Notes: generated by a model not told the origin, from the letters alone. Counted from the stretch's first letter, positions 42,916 to 54,245 are shown. The stretch is DNA of 64,000 bases from Lucinisca nassula (GCA_963580285.1 OY757017.1:116585527-116649526), one strand, 5' to 3'. Translations and numbers: made by a program.

Positions 42916-42956
42916 AAAAAGATGCGTGCTTCACTGTCAGACAGCTGGTACAAATG

Positions 42957-43318
42957 ACAAATAGAGGATCTTACATGAGTTCCCATGTATTATTGAATTT
43001 ATTAAACGAGTTGAGGAAAAGGGATAAAATGCGAGGCTTTGCCGAGCATTTTATCTCTTTTCTTCAACGAGTTTGATAAATTCAATAATACATGAGCACG
43101 AATGCAAGATTCTATTTATCATATGACATTTAAAACGCATTTTATTCACGATTGTTTACAAAAATGTCAATATTACGCCGTTAGTAAACGCGACGTCGTA
43201 CATGTAACGTTACGTATTTAGCTAATCTGCATATTTAGTCCACTAGTGGATTATCGAAAATATTACAGGGCGTTATTACACTCTCAGACGCGACGTCATA
43301 TGATAAAATTAGATTTAG
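42957..43318. mobile_element. MITE-like element, copy 2 of 2
   Basis: Close match to 35868-36240 along its whole length, with a 17-18 base deletion near 43196 and a few substitutions. Confidence 0.75.
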
Positions 43319-43329
43319 CATTCTGAAGA

Positions 43330-43612
43330 AAATTCTTAAAGTTACGAAGATAAGTGCTTGTTGGAACCCCCTTTCATTAAGATACCACGTCCGTGCGACA
43401 TAGTACATTTTTTCACATAACCAGCATGGCTACTTTTCTGATTGAACTCAACGTATATAGGTGTTCGTTTCATTAAGGAGGATCTAAAGAATACCCTCAA
43501 GCTATGTCTTGGAGCAGAAATAAGAAGAAATAATCTATAACCCTGTGTACCAAGATTTCTCTATATAAAGTTGGATTTAGGAGGTGATAATTTCACGGAT
43601 TTGTTCACGAGA
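43330..43612. mobile_element. GAGGCGG-family foldback element, core deleted
   Basis: CCGTGCGACATAGTACATTT and TTTCACGGATTTGTTC ends, with TTGGAGCAGAAATAAG inside. The central hairpin is lost. Confidence 0.55.
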
Positions 43613-43747
43613 TGGCTCACTGATGCGCAGAAATGTACGAAGGTACAAACTGCACAGTATATGTTTCGTAACTGGCGATGAGACATGCGTCCATTTTTAT
43701 AAAACTGAGCAAAAGGTCCATTACGATAGCACATTCTTGTGACAATA

Positions 43748-43898
43748 TAAGAATCTTATATGGGTGTAAAGGGTGAATGGAAAAATCCGTCCCGAGGGTC
43801 ACTGTCCGGCATCACGAGGCTTGCAGACCGATGCCGGACAGTGATCCCGAGGTACGGATTTTTCTATCCACCCCTCACACCCATATAGGATTCTGTTT
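43748..43898. mobile_element. Foldback MITE
   Basis: Arms: AGAATCTTATATGGGTGT mirrored by ACACCCATATAGGATTCT. Inner arms GTCACTGTCCGGCATC / GATGCCGGACAGTGAT. Confidence 0.75.
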
Positions 43899-44164
43899 CT
43901 TGCATACCTTCTATTTCTTAGCGCGGATTTTTACTGCTGCTGTCACTTGACCTAACGTGCTGTGACGTCAGTCTTAACGAGGGCGCATACGAGGTCGTAT
44001 TCAAGCAGTGCGTTTTATCAAATACGCGAGAATAACACCAGGGTTAGAACAGAAATTCTATCCCAAGCAAAAACTATGGATTTTCTTATCTGCTGTGCAA
44101 GAAAGTGTATTCTTTCATATCCTTAAAACGGTTCTTTTTATGATGAAGTTTGTCATATTTCGCT

Positions 44165-44340
44165 TATTTATAAACTAAACGTAGGTTGTGGGTACTCGTT
44201 AGAGGCGGTTCTAACGAGTAATGAGTACCCTCAACTTATATCTTGGAGCAGAAATAAGCGGACAAATGTTAACCCATTTTTCCCTGTATGAAGTGGGGCT
44301 TAGAGGGGTGTTCTTTACTAGGACTTGTTATCTTGATTGA
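44165..44340. mobile_element. GAGGCGG-family foldback element (partial)
   Basis: AGGTTGTGGGTACTCGTTAG then AGGCGGTTCTAACGAGTA. One half of the stem (ACCGCCTC) is deleted. Confidence 0.6.
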
Positions 44341-44589
44341 TAACATGATAAAGACTCTATTGCCCTACGAACTCTGACAGCAAAGAAGGTATACGCCATT
44401 TTCAGCAGAAATTCTAGGCCACGACATTCAAATTGCAGTTCCAAAAGGAAGGCGTATGTCTGTTAGTAGTGTAAGAATGTGGTTCTGAAACAGCATGTAT
44501 ATGTGTAAGATGACAATGTTTCAGTCTACAAAACCTCAGTTGTAGCTCAGGTTCTGAGATCCAAGCATGTCAATGTCTCATGTCGACAA

Positions 44590-44830
44590 CACTTTCGTGC
44601 GACATTAGGCATTTTTCAGTTTTCCAAAATGGCTACTTTTCTGATGAAAACTGTGATATTTTTCTGATTTGTACTGCAAACATATGTTGTGGATGAGGCG
44701 GTTCTAACGAACACACATAATCTAAGTCTTGAAGCAGAAATAAGAAAAAAATAATAATAACCCCCATGAACCCCATTCTTATCTATAATAAGTGGGGTGT
44801 AGGGGATGTTCATTTCACGGACTTGTTCAT
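44590..44830. mobile_element. GAGGCGG-family foldback element (partial)
   Basis: ATATGTTGTGGATGAGGCGG and TCTTGAAGCAGAAATAAG, ending TTTCACGGACTTGTTC. Confidence 0.6.
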
Positions 44831-45119
44831 TTGATGTTATCGCCCCATCCCTAACTCCAAGACCAGGTCCCGTGCGATTTTTTTGCCATTTTCCGAAATT
44901 GAAAACACACTTATCTGGTAGAAGATATAAGTCGATAGGTGCATTTGGGGTATGCAGTGCGACAGGTTCTTAGTTGAGTATAAAAATGTTTCCGAAAACT
45001 GATTAAAAGAATGAAACTATGTTTTCTGCCTAAACGGGAATAGTTCGAAGGTACCAATACAATAATTAGCAAATTTTAATTAATGTTTTGTAGACAACAT
45101 GTGCAAAGGTTTTGATATA

Positions 45120-45620
45120 AAAGACGCGAACAAAAACATGTTGATAACACATCCTGACATAGTATACCATTTCATACATAAAAACGGTCAATTTCCTGAT
45201 GAAAAATTGTGATAGTATTCTTATTTATTCTCAAAACATAGGTTGAAGGTGTTTGTTAGAACCGCCTCGTTGAGACGGTTTTAACGAGTACCACAACCTA
45301 TATCTCAGAATATGAATAAGGACAATAATGGATAACTCCGTAAACCTTTATTTTCTCTATTTATTTATTATTATTATTTTTTGTTTTTGGTTTTGGGTTT
45401 ACGGCCCTTTAAAGATTATTTCACTCATATCGAGCCGATCGTTAATCAGAGGTGGGCGAAAACCGGAGTACCCGGAGAAAAACCACCTGACCTTCCGTTG
45501 CAGCACTTGGCGTCTCACATGTGACCCGAGCTAGGCTCGAGCCACAGCGGTGAGAGACCTTTCTCTATTTATAGTGGGATTTACGGGGTTGTTAATTTCA
45601 CGAACTTGTTAACGTGATGA
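45120..45620. mobile_element. GAGGCGG foldback element, interrupted by a SINE
   Basis: Core GTTAGAACCGCCTCG / GAGACGGTTTTAAC at about 45255-45285. The right arm is split at TTTCTCTATTTAT by the SINE at 45365-45559 and resumes with ATAGTGGGATTTACGGGG. Confidence 0.7.
45365..45559 (-). mobile_element. SINE-like retroposon with 13-bp target duplication
   Basis: Minus-strand insertion ending in an A-rich/AAT tail (TTA repeats on the plus strand, 45365-45383). It contains the block GGTACTCCGGTTTTCGCCC on its own strand, common in mollusc interspersed repeats (recollection). The exact direct repeat TTTCTCTATTTAT flanks it at 45352-45364 and 45560-45572, marking LINE-mediated retroposition. Confidence 0.8.
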
Positions 45621-45784
45621 GATGCTGATCAGCTACTTTGTTTTTCGAAAAAAAAAAAAAAACAGGTTTCCCCTTGACGCGCCTCATATTAACTCACACA
45701 AGTCTAGAGGCACATAAACGGGACATTGGCAAACACTGCTATACATCTTGTTAGCAGTCCATGTAATGAACACCCCTCTTAACA

Positions 45785-46030
45785 GAAGTGAGGACAATGA
45801 TTAGGAATCGATACAAGTAACCCACACCTCCCAACGGAAAGAAACACAAACAAGAAATCGCTGAACCCAAACGGAAACATCACTTTCTGAAAGCAAAAGG
45901 ACAGTTACTTTCTCATAAAATGGCCAAGTGGTTATCCAAAACAAAACTATATAAGCGATAGACACATTCAAAGACAAACTATAACAAAAATAATCCGCGC
46001 CAAAGAACCGCCTTGGAACGGCCAGTGAAA
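45785..46030 (-). mobile_element. Solo Naiad 3' end (subfamily 2)
   Basis: Runs from AGAAGTGAGGACAATGATTA to CCGCCTTGGAACGGCCAGTG. Confidence 0.8.
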
Positions 46031-46039
46031 TATACATTA

Positions 46040-46240
46040 TACAGTGAAATCTGGGTTTTACGGGGGTCTATATTATTAGTCATTGTTTCTTACCCAAGAC
46101 ATAGGTTTTTGGCACTTCTTAGAACCGCCTCAATGAGGCGGTTTTAATGAGTACGTCCAGTCTATGTTTAGGGTATCTAATGAAAATATGACAAATGTTC
46201 ACCAAACACAATAACAGTTTTGTAGGCATGCAAGAATGCT
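46040..46240. mobile_element. GAGGCGG foldback element
   Basis: Core TTAGAACCGCCTCAATGAGG / CGGTTTTAATGAG at about 46118-46152. Confidence 0.65.
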
Positions 46241-46399
46241 CGCTGATATACACTGTTTGGCATTCAGTTAGAGAAATTGTAGGAATAATCACATAAAAAA
46301 TTCTGATTGGATCGAAGTCAGAAATGAATGTGGCTAAGTTAATTATTCAGCGGTATTGATAACACTGGTGGGTCGAATGTCTCCGAGTTTACATCACGT

Positions 46400-46665
46400 G
46401 AACAAGTCCGTGAAATAAAGACCCCCCTAAACCCCACTTTATATAGCGAAAACTGGGGTTTACGGGGGTAAACATTATTTTCCTTATTTCTGCTCCAAGA
46501 CATAGGTTGTGGGTACTCGTTAGAACCGCCTCTACGAGTACCAAAAACCTATGTTCGGAGCAAAAATAAGGAAAATATCACAAATTTTCATCAGAAAAAA
46601 ATATACCTTTTTGAGGTTTGAAAAATGCACTATATCATAAGGGTGTGTTATCGTAATGTAGGCTT
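46400..46665. mobile_element. GAGGCGG foldback element, well-preserved arms
   Basis: Left end ACAAGTCCGTGAAATAAAGA, then AACCCCACTTTATATAG, AAACTGGGGTTTACGGGG and CTCCAAGACATAGGTTG. The right half of the core hairpin has a small deletion. Confidence 0.65.
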
Positions 46666-46736
46666 GGGAAATGGTCCTGAACGTGGATTTAGACTGTTTC
46701 GTGTAACCCTTATGTTCCTGTACTTTATAAAAACGC

Positions 46737-46810
46737 TGTATACCCTGATCATACGCCGGGTCGACGGCGTCTGATCTGGGTCTACACTACTTGCCTAACC
46801 CAATATTTGT
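46737..46810. repeat. Short palindromic unit (GATCTGGGTCTACACT type)
   Basis: CCTGATCATACGCCGGGTCG facing CGGCGTCTGATCTGGGTC. Related units lie at 3253-3305, 51165-51225 and 63755-63935. Confidence 0.5.
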
Positions 46811-46959
46811 GTCTTGTTTTGCTTCTTCACACAACCCTTTGACTTCACAAGGAAAAGAATAGCGCAGCTATAAATAACCGCTACCTTCATTGCTAGTCAC
46901 GTGGACAGCAGCCAAGCAAATCTACTGCGCTAAGTAGCATTATTTGCGGATAATATGGG

Positions 46960-47340
46960 GATATGTTTGTCCTTATTTCTCGATCAAAATACATGTTCAG
47001 TGTACTAGTAGAATTGCTTCATAGATACAATTCTACTAAGTACCCGCAGCATCACGGAAACACGCCTATATAATTTTGACCCCCTTAACCCCACTTTTAA
47101 ATAGAAAAACTAGGGTTTACAGGGGTAAACCTTATTTTGGTTTTATTGCTGCTCCACAATAAAGATTGTGGGTCGGTGAGGCGCTTCTAACGTAGAGTGT
47201 GGCTACTCGTCTGCCGTGTACCCATAATTTATATTTTGAGCAGCAATAAGAAAAAAAATCACAATTTTTCATCTTAAAAATTTAGGTTTACGGTGGTAAA
47301 AAATTACAATGTATGTGTAAAGGGGTGTTTTTGTAATGTC
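46960..47340. mobile_element. GAGGCGG-family foldback elements, split by a minisatellite element
   Basis: Arms with AACACGCCTATATAATTTTG, TCAACGT-type cores and ATTTATATTTTGAGCAGCA. The right-hand part is interrupted at about 47341 and similar arm sequence (CCACAATCTATATTTTGAGC) reappears at 49243. Confidence 0.5.
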
Positions 47341-49185
47341 ATTGTTTAGCTCACCTGAGCCGAAGGCTCCCGGGGAGCTATTGTGATCGGTCATTCGTCC
47401 GTCGTCGTCGTCGTCCGTCCGGATGTCCGTCCACAATTCCTTTAAACGACATCTCCTCCTAAACCACTGAACAGATTTTGACCAAACTTGGCAGAAATGA
47501 TGTTTGGGTGGTCCTCTCTCAATGATGTTCAAAAAATTCCATTCCATGCAGAACTCTGTTTGCCATGGCAACAAAGGGGGAAAATAAGAAAAAAAAAACT
47601 TCTTGTCTGAAACCAGAAGGCCCAGGTCATTGATATTTAATATGCAGCTTCATCTAGTGGATCTCTGCCAAAACTGTTCAAATTACCGCCCTGGGGCCAA
47701 AAATGGCCCGGCCCCGGGGCGTACTGGTTTTTCATAGGCTTATATAGGGAAAACCTTTAAAAATCTTCTTGTCTGAAAATAGAAGGCCCAGATCTTTGTT
47801 ATTTGGTATGAAGCTTCATCTAGTGGACCTCTACCAAGACTGTTTAAATTATAGCCCTGGGGCCAAAAATGTCCACGCGCCAGGGCCCACTGGTTTTACA
47901 TAGACTTATATAGGGAAAACTTTTTTAAAACCTTCTTGTCTGAAACCAGAAGGCCCAGGTCTTTCATATTTGGTATGAAGCTTCATCTAGTGGACCACTA
48001 CCAAGCTTGTTCATATTATTGCCCTGAGGGCAAAAATGGTCCCCACCCGGGGGCCCACTGGTTTCACATAGGCTTATATAGGGAAAATCTTTAAACAAAT
48101 CGTCTTCTCTGAAACTGCAAGGCCCAGGTATTTGATATTTGGTTTGAAGCTTTATCTTGTGGACCTCTACCAAAATTGTTCAAATTATAGCCCTGGGGCC
48201 AAAAATGCCGCCGCGCCTGGGCCCACTGGCTTTACATAGGCTTATATAGTGAAATCCTTTGAAAATCTTCTTGTCTGAAACAATGAGGCCCAGATTTTTG
48301 ATATTTTGTATGAAGCTTCATCTGGAAGACCTCTACGAAGATTGTTCAAATTATAGCCCTGGTGCCAAAAATGGCCCCACACGGGGGCCCACTGGTTTTA
48401 CATAGGCTTATATACGTTAAACCTTTAAAAAACTTCTTATCTGAAACCAGAAGGTCTAGGTCTTTGATATTTGGTATGAAGCTTCATCTAGAGGACCTCT
48501 ACCAAGGTTGTTCAAATTATAGTCCTGGGGCCAAAAATGTCTCGCACCGGTGCGCACTGATTTTATGCAGGCTTATGATAGGGAAAACCTTTAAAATCTT
48601 CTTGTCTGAAACCAGAAGGCCCAGGCCTTTGATATTTGGTATGAAGCTTCATCTAGTGGACCCCTACCAAGACTATTCAAATTATAGCCCTGGGGCCAAA
48701 AATGCCCCAGCTCCGGGACCAACTGGTTTTACATAGGCTTATATAGGGAAATCCTTTAAAAATCTTCTTGTCAGAAACCAGAAAGGCCCAGGTCTTTGAT
48801 ATTTGATATGAAGCTTCACCTAGTTGACCTCTATAAAGATTGTTCAAATTATAGCCCTGGGGCCAAAAATACCCCCATGCCGGGGCCCACTGGTTTTATG
48901 CAGGCTTATGATAGGGAAAGCTTTAAAAATCTTTTTGTCTGAAACCAGAAGACACAGGTCTTTGATATTTAGTATGAAGCTTCATCTAGTTGACCTATAC
49001 CAAGATTGTTCAAATTATGGCCCTGGGACCAAAAATGGCCCCGCGCCAGGGCACCCTCGCTTTACATAGACATAGTAGGGGAAAACCTTTAAAGTCTTGT
49101 CTCAAACAGGACACTGGGGCACGTGCAAAACTCTTAGCTCAGGTGAGCGATATAGGACCATCATGGTCCTCTTGTTGTAAGAAAT
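47341..49185. mobile_element. Minisatellite-bearing element, ~175-bp unit, ~9 copies
   Basis: Bounded by inverted ends AGCTCACCTGAG (47349) and CTCAGGTGAGCG (49138). After the head with CGTCGTCGTCCGTCCGG, tandem units share TCTTCTTGTCTGAAACCAGA, TATGAAGCTTCATCTAGTGG and GCCCTGGGGCCAAAAATG. Long open frames read through neighbouring units, giving repeated peptides (KIFLSETRR, LIFGMKLHLVD); I treat these as non-coding. Architecture matches the 'pearl'/Helentron-associated elements described from bivalves. Confidence 0.8.
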
Positions 49186-49601
49186 AAGGGAAATGTTTCC
49201 CGTCCCTCCTCCATACCTGGAGCTTTTTTCTTGTAAAGTGTACCCACAATCTATATTTTGAGCAGCAGTAAGATAAATAACACAATTGTTCATCTTAAAG
49301 ATTTAGGTTTATGTGGCCTTAATCACCGTTAGTGTCATCTTTTGGGGTGCAGAGTTAGTTGACACAAAGTATTTTCTAACTCAACGACCGAAATTCGTTA
49401 GCAACACACATGCATGTAACGAGGTTTATTTTTTAAAAGGCGCCATTTTTCTATTTAATCCATATTTATAGATATCCATAATTCGAATTAGTGATATCCA
49501 TAAATCAGCCGAATTATGGACGATATGTATGAAGTGTAATGAACAGGGGTGGTCATTACAATGACCTGTTTAAAATGATGGGCTTAAAACAACACTGCAT
49601 C

Positions 49602-49660
49602 ATGGAAGAAGAAGAAGAAGAAGAAGAAGTAGAAGAAGAAGAAGAAGAAGAAGAAGAACA
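49602..49660. repeat. GAA microsatellite
   Basis: (GAA)n tract, about 19 units with two GTA interruptions. Confidence 0.9.
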
Positions 49661-49714
49661 AGGCGTCGCAAATATATCCGTATTCATAATAAACACACCT
49701 CTTATTACGCATGT

Positions 49715-50020
49715 TCTCCCCCGCCCATCGGGGTTTGAAGAAGTAGATGGGCTGCATGATGCTTTCATGCAGAGCGAACACCGACCGCACACCAGTACTG
49801 GTAAAGCGCTTAGAGTGTATGAGCCTGCGCAGGCAAACCGGTGCGAGTCCGACCGTCCGTATTTACAAACCCTATTGGTTTCATTGGGCGACAGGGCTTC
49901 GGATGTCATTTCATCTCAATATCTGGTAAAAGTCCCACAAAATTGGAAGCAACGTCTCCAAAACGACCTATACAGTGTTGATGGGAACGTTAACCTCAAA
50001 TCAAATAAATAAATAAACAA
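49715..50020 (+). repeat. SINE-like repeat (GACGTTAAACCTC type)
   Basis: Full plus-strand copy from CCCGCCCATCGGGGTTTGAA to a CAAATCAAATAAATAAATAA tail. Confidence 0.75.
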
Positions 50021-50639
50021 CGCATATTACGCATGAACACGGAGATTACCTAGTCATCAAACTGATCACTCTTAAAGAAAATAGTTTTCTCCCGTTAGTG
50101 AGCAAATTCTTCCCAGTGGGAGAGGTCCCCATTTTCAGGCAACGCTATGGGTATATCGATATTTCTACCGATGTCTCTCTTGGAGTGCCTGTACTGAACA
50201 TGTACTGTCTCTTTGATACGCCACTGAACCAGCTGCACTCCCAATTTCCCACATCAACCTCCCCCCCCCCCCCCACCACCACCACCACCATATAATATGC
50301 TTGGGAGTGAACAAAAGCCTTTAAGCGTAATGGATACATCACTCATATTTGATGACATTTCACCAGTGAGACGGCTTTTGATACTCCTCCTTTACTCACT
50401 TACACATAAACCCTCAGAGGAAAGAGTCCACTCTTAAAGACAAGAATTTTTTATTGAGGTGAAAATTTGTCCTTTGAATGTGGACTTCGGTGCGCGTTAC
50501 CTCACTCTGAATGTGCACATATTCTTATAAATAGGACCCCACTATGCCATTTGTTTGTTAGGTGCAAATTTATTTCTTTACATGTGATTCTGTTGATAAG
50601 GAAACAAATTAATTTTTGGAGAGACTTACCTCACTCTGT
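50021..50639. other. No gene recognised
   Basis: Contains a C-run and CCA repeat at 50261-50290. No coding similarity. Confidence 0.4.
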
Positions 50640-50950
50640 CGCCTCCGCCCATCGGGGCTTGGAGAAATAGACTGGGCTGGATGCTGTTTCCGCGCAATGC
50701 TGAAACCGACCGAACTTGAGTACTGGTAAGCCGCTTGGGAGGTCTGGGCCTGCTCAGGAAAAAAATGTGCGAGTCTAATCGCTCCTCAAACCCTAGCAGT
50801 TCCTTTGGGCGATAGGACTTGTGAAGTCATTTCATCTCAATTTCGGGTAAAATTCCCACAGAATCGGAAGCAACGTCTCCAAAATGACCTAAAAAGTGTT
50901 TACGGGGACGTAAAACCTCGACAAAAACAAAAAGAACAAACAAAAGCTCC
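50640..50950 (+). repeat. SINE-like repeat (GACGTTAAACCTC type), diverged
   Basis: CCGCCCATCGGGGCTTGGAG to GGACGTAAAACCTCGACAAA. Confidence 0.7.
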
Positions 50951-51329
50951 CTCTGAAGGTGGACATATTCTTATAAATAGAAGGCTTTTCGGTCGCAAGG
51001 TACAGGAGTCATAAAATTACTTCTAAAGTCGGAAACACGTCGATGTCACCATACCATTTACCATTTAATGGTCAATAGAATCCTCCACCTTATAGCTTTA
51101 AACTGGTTTTGTTGCAATTGTAGCGGTGTCAGGTTTTAACACCGTTATCTACACTTTAAGCAGGCAGAGAGGACCCTGACCAGACGTTGCATTCTGTGGC
51201 ATCTGCTCGGGTTCTTCAGTGCTTGCCAGTGCCCCATTTTGGGTCGTTAGGCGTATTTGGGTTAAGGGGTATTGATACACCTTCGGGGGAGGCAACTTCT
51301 CCGTAAGTAACTTTGTTACCCATGCCAAT
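50951..51329. other. No gene recognised
   Basis: Unassigned, apart from a short GATC-type palindromic unit near 51165-51225. Confidence 0.35.
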
Positions 51330-51396
51330 AGTGGTCAACTCTTAAAGGAAAGAATTGGCTCCAAAGGAGCGAATTCTTTCCTTAAAGAGTTGACCC
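51330..51396. repeat. Palindrome
   Basis: GTCAACTCTTAAAGGAAAGA mirrored by TCTTTCCTTAAAGAGTTGAC. Confidence 0.75.
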
Positions 51397-51699
51397 CTTT
51401 TTCCGTGGGACAGACCTTATAACGAAGCGAACAGGAAGTTCCGAAAGTTGTCCCCGTTTGAAAAATGGCAGAATTTCTGCCAGGTGTTCCCATCCCCCTT
51501 AATTCCAATCTGTAAAATACTTACCCGGCAGTAAATTTGTTCGTCAATACATCAACCGCATCGTAGACGTCTGCAGTAACCACTCCTAATTGCATTTGCA
51601 AAGCCGAATGAGAAAGCAAAAGTCTGCAAAACGAATAATCGAAACAAGAAACAACCCATTAGGAAAACATGGCCGTGTGAAATAATGGCGTCCAACATG

Positions 51700-51940
51700 G
51701 TGTCAGAAGTTACATATATTAGATAAAAATGATAACATCTTTCTAATTTCTGCTTTCGGCATAGATTGTGGGTGCTCGTTAGAACCGCCTCAATGAGGCG
51801 GTTCTAACGAGTACCCACAATCTATGGTTTAGAGCAAAAATAAGGCAGATAATGTTTACCCCCTTACACCCCACTTTTCCCTATATAAAATGGGGTTTAG
51901 AGGGGTCTTCGTTTCACGGACTTGTTATCGTAATGAATCA
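51700..51940. mobile_element. GAGGCGG foldback element, perfect core
   Basis: The cleanest core in the window: from about 51762 to 51826, CATAGATTGTGGGTGCTCGT then TAGAACCGCCTCAATGAGG are mirrored almost perfectly, and AGAGCAAAAATAAG follows. The right end is TTTCACGGACTTGTTATCG. Confidence 0.75.
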
Positions 51941-52204
51941 TTCAAAATGAAACCAAGGATGCCGACATTAGGTCTCTGAAAGTTATGGTCATGAGTTTGG
52001 ACTGAATTGAAAGAAAATATCGCTTGCACAGTCCATATACTGTCGGCTAAGATCAACAAATGCATTGGGAATTCTCAGTCCGTCTGATCTGTGTTTACTA
52101 AACAGAACTCAGAGGAAGATTGACCCTCTAAAATGCAAAAGAAGCTACGAGATGCGACAAACATAGGACAATGTTAACCCGCTTATGTATAAGTCTGCCA
52201 TAAG

Positions 52205-52288
52205 TAAACTGACCGGCTCAAAAATGACCTAAAATAGTGTTGGCTGGGTCGTTAAACACCAAAACAAACAAACAAACAAACAAACAAC
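52205..52288 (+). repeat. SINE-like repeat, 3' tail only
   Basis: AAAATGACCTAAAATAGTGT ... GTCGTTAAACACCAAAACAA with six CAAA units. Confidence 0.7.
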
Positions 52289-53225
52289 CTATGTTTGGTG
52301 TATAAATATGAAAAAGTATGAAAAAAAGTTTATCTGAAAAATAATCGTTATGGGTTTGTCAAACGGATGTATCGTCGAATTGCTAGTTTGATATCTAGAT
52401 GCTTGTATGATCTCTTCTTGATAAACTTACAAGCTGGAAATTAGACGGAAATCTAATATACATTTTTATAGAAATGATTGTTAGAATTGCGTTTCATTTG
52501 CGGATATCTTAACGAAATTTTTATTGCATAACATTTTGCCTCAAGATAAAATACAGACATCAGGGCTGATCAGGTAATCTCTGTTGAGATATACGATCGC
52601 ATTAAGTCACGTTAATCCGCCATTTTATTGAGTTTTGTCGTACGTCAAATAATAAAGGAAATGATACTAGAGAAATTTATGACATACTTCTATAGCCCTG
52701 ACATCAGCCTGGACATAAATACACTAGATGTTGTGCATTAATTGGAACCGCATCACAAAGGTCTTTTTGGCGAACACCCAGCAACAATAAATAATAAAAA
52801 TGTCAAAAGTTGTTTACTAAAAACACCAACGAGCCACTTATCGATATCGAGGGCCCAGTGAAAAGTATTCTAGTTGATGCGGCTTGTTAAATGTGTACCT
52901 GGTCAAAATAACTAGTGGAGTCCCTCAAAACATTCTCCCTTGACATGTACACAATTTTTCCAATCTTTTTGTCCGCTCAGAAAATATTTTTTTTTTTTGA
53001 AGTCATGTTGGGTTAGACTGTAACGCACTATCCGAGGGATGACGACTTTCAAATTCAAAACGACGCCCACGCAGACATATTTTAATACGGTAGAAATTTG
53101 ATGGCTCGAACACCGATGGCTCGTTTACCCTGGATGAGTCGAACCCATTCTTGAGCCCCTAGCGAAATCCTCTACATAAGAAATAGTGGGGGATAATTAA
53201 GGAGATTTTCGTCTTTTATCTTGCA
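52289..53225. other. No feature recognised
   Basis: Unassigned AT-rich sequence. Confidence 0.35.
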
Positions 53226-53296
53226 AGTGTATGCTGTGTGTACGCATTAGAATCGCCTCGATGAGGCGATTCTAATGAGTACACACAGCATACATA
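53226..53296. repeat. Perfect palindrome (GAGGCG core variant)
   Basis: GTATGCTGTGTGTACGCATT then AGAATCGCCTC, mirrored by GAGGCGATTCT and AATGAGTACACACAGCATAC. Same GAGGCG-type heart as the foldback family, but different arms. Confidence 0.75.
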
Positions 53297-53509
53297 TTCA
53301 TCATAGACCACCAAAAAGATGTCTAAAAGCATTTCGTTATGCCTCCTGTCAGTAACCTCAGTGGCTCGAACTACCCCTGTCTCGAACAGATTTTCGTGGT
53401 CCCAAAAGTGTTCGAGCCATTGAAGTTTGACTGTATATGAGATGAGCCAGAAATCACAGGAAGAAAGGTCTGGACAGTATGGGAGATGTGGTCAAGTTTT
53501 AATATTCAA

Positions 53510-53878
53510 AGTAGAAGTAAAAAAAAAGATCAGGAATTGATACAATTAACTTACTCCATCCATAAAAGACACCGAAGGGAAAGAAATACAAACATTAAGC
53601 GACCAGACCATAATGGAAACCTAAACAAAGGAAGGCCATATGGACAGTTACTTTCCCACAAAATGGCCATATGGCCATCCAAAATTAAAAGACACAAGTG
53701 ATACACACAGTAAGTAACAAACAACAACATAAATAAATCGCCACAGAAGAGCCGCCTTGGAACGGTCAGTGGAAGATTTCCACTGGGGGGCTTTAATCGA
53801 TTTTACGTGGCCACAATCCTCGCCCTTACTTCCGTCGCGATTTAGACAAATAATTTGTTCAGTCCGCATGAAGGCCTC
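53510..53878 (-). mobile_element. Solo Naiad 3' end (subfamily 1)
   Basis: From AGAAGTAAAAAAAAAGATCAGG to TCCGCATGAAGGCCTCCT (first string shortened: AGAAGTAAAAA). Its 5' truncation point abuts a mariner transposase remnant. Confidence 0.8.
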
Positions 53879-53879
53879 C

Positions 53880-54245
53880 TTCTCAAGTTCTTCAAATATT
53901 CGATCACCACGGCTGATCTGTGTGCAGGAGCATTGTCAGGAAGACTATGAAGATCACGCAACCCTGCAAGTGGGCGCTTTGCACCATAGTGATACAGCAG
54001 AAAGACTTTGTTCCTTATTAAATAATCACACTCTTGTACTCGGGTACTGGTTGGTACTCGGGACACAATTCCATCGCTATCAAAAGCAAAGCGTACATGA
54101 CACGTCTCTGCGGGATTTGAGCCATGTTTCATCTCCAGCTACCATTTCTCCGAGTCTTCTAGCGCATCCCAATATTATGCTAGAAGGTCTGAGGCTTTTT
54201 CTACACTTTTCCCTTTTGTCCAGGTCTGAAAAGATGAGGAATTCA
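53880..54245 (-). pseudogene. Degenerate mariner-family transposase fragment
   Basis: Minus strand, two frames: VAGDETWLKS (first catalytic Asp region), DSDGIVSRVP, then LPDNAPAHRSAVVIEYLKNL (second Asp, the DNAPAHR signature). The third catalytic block is absent because the Naiad 3' end truncates it. A different mariner lineage from the one at 488-1660 (GDETW versus IDENS). Confidence 0.7.

Noticed and set aside
49539..50012. 157-codon frame with a poly-Glu tract
   Set aside because: It is a GAA microsatellite followed by a SINE-like repeat read in one frame.
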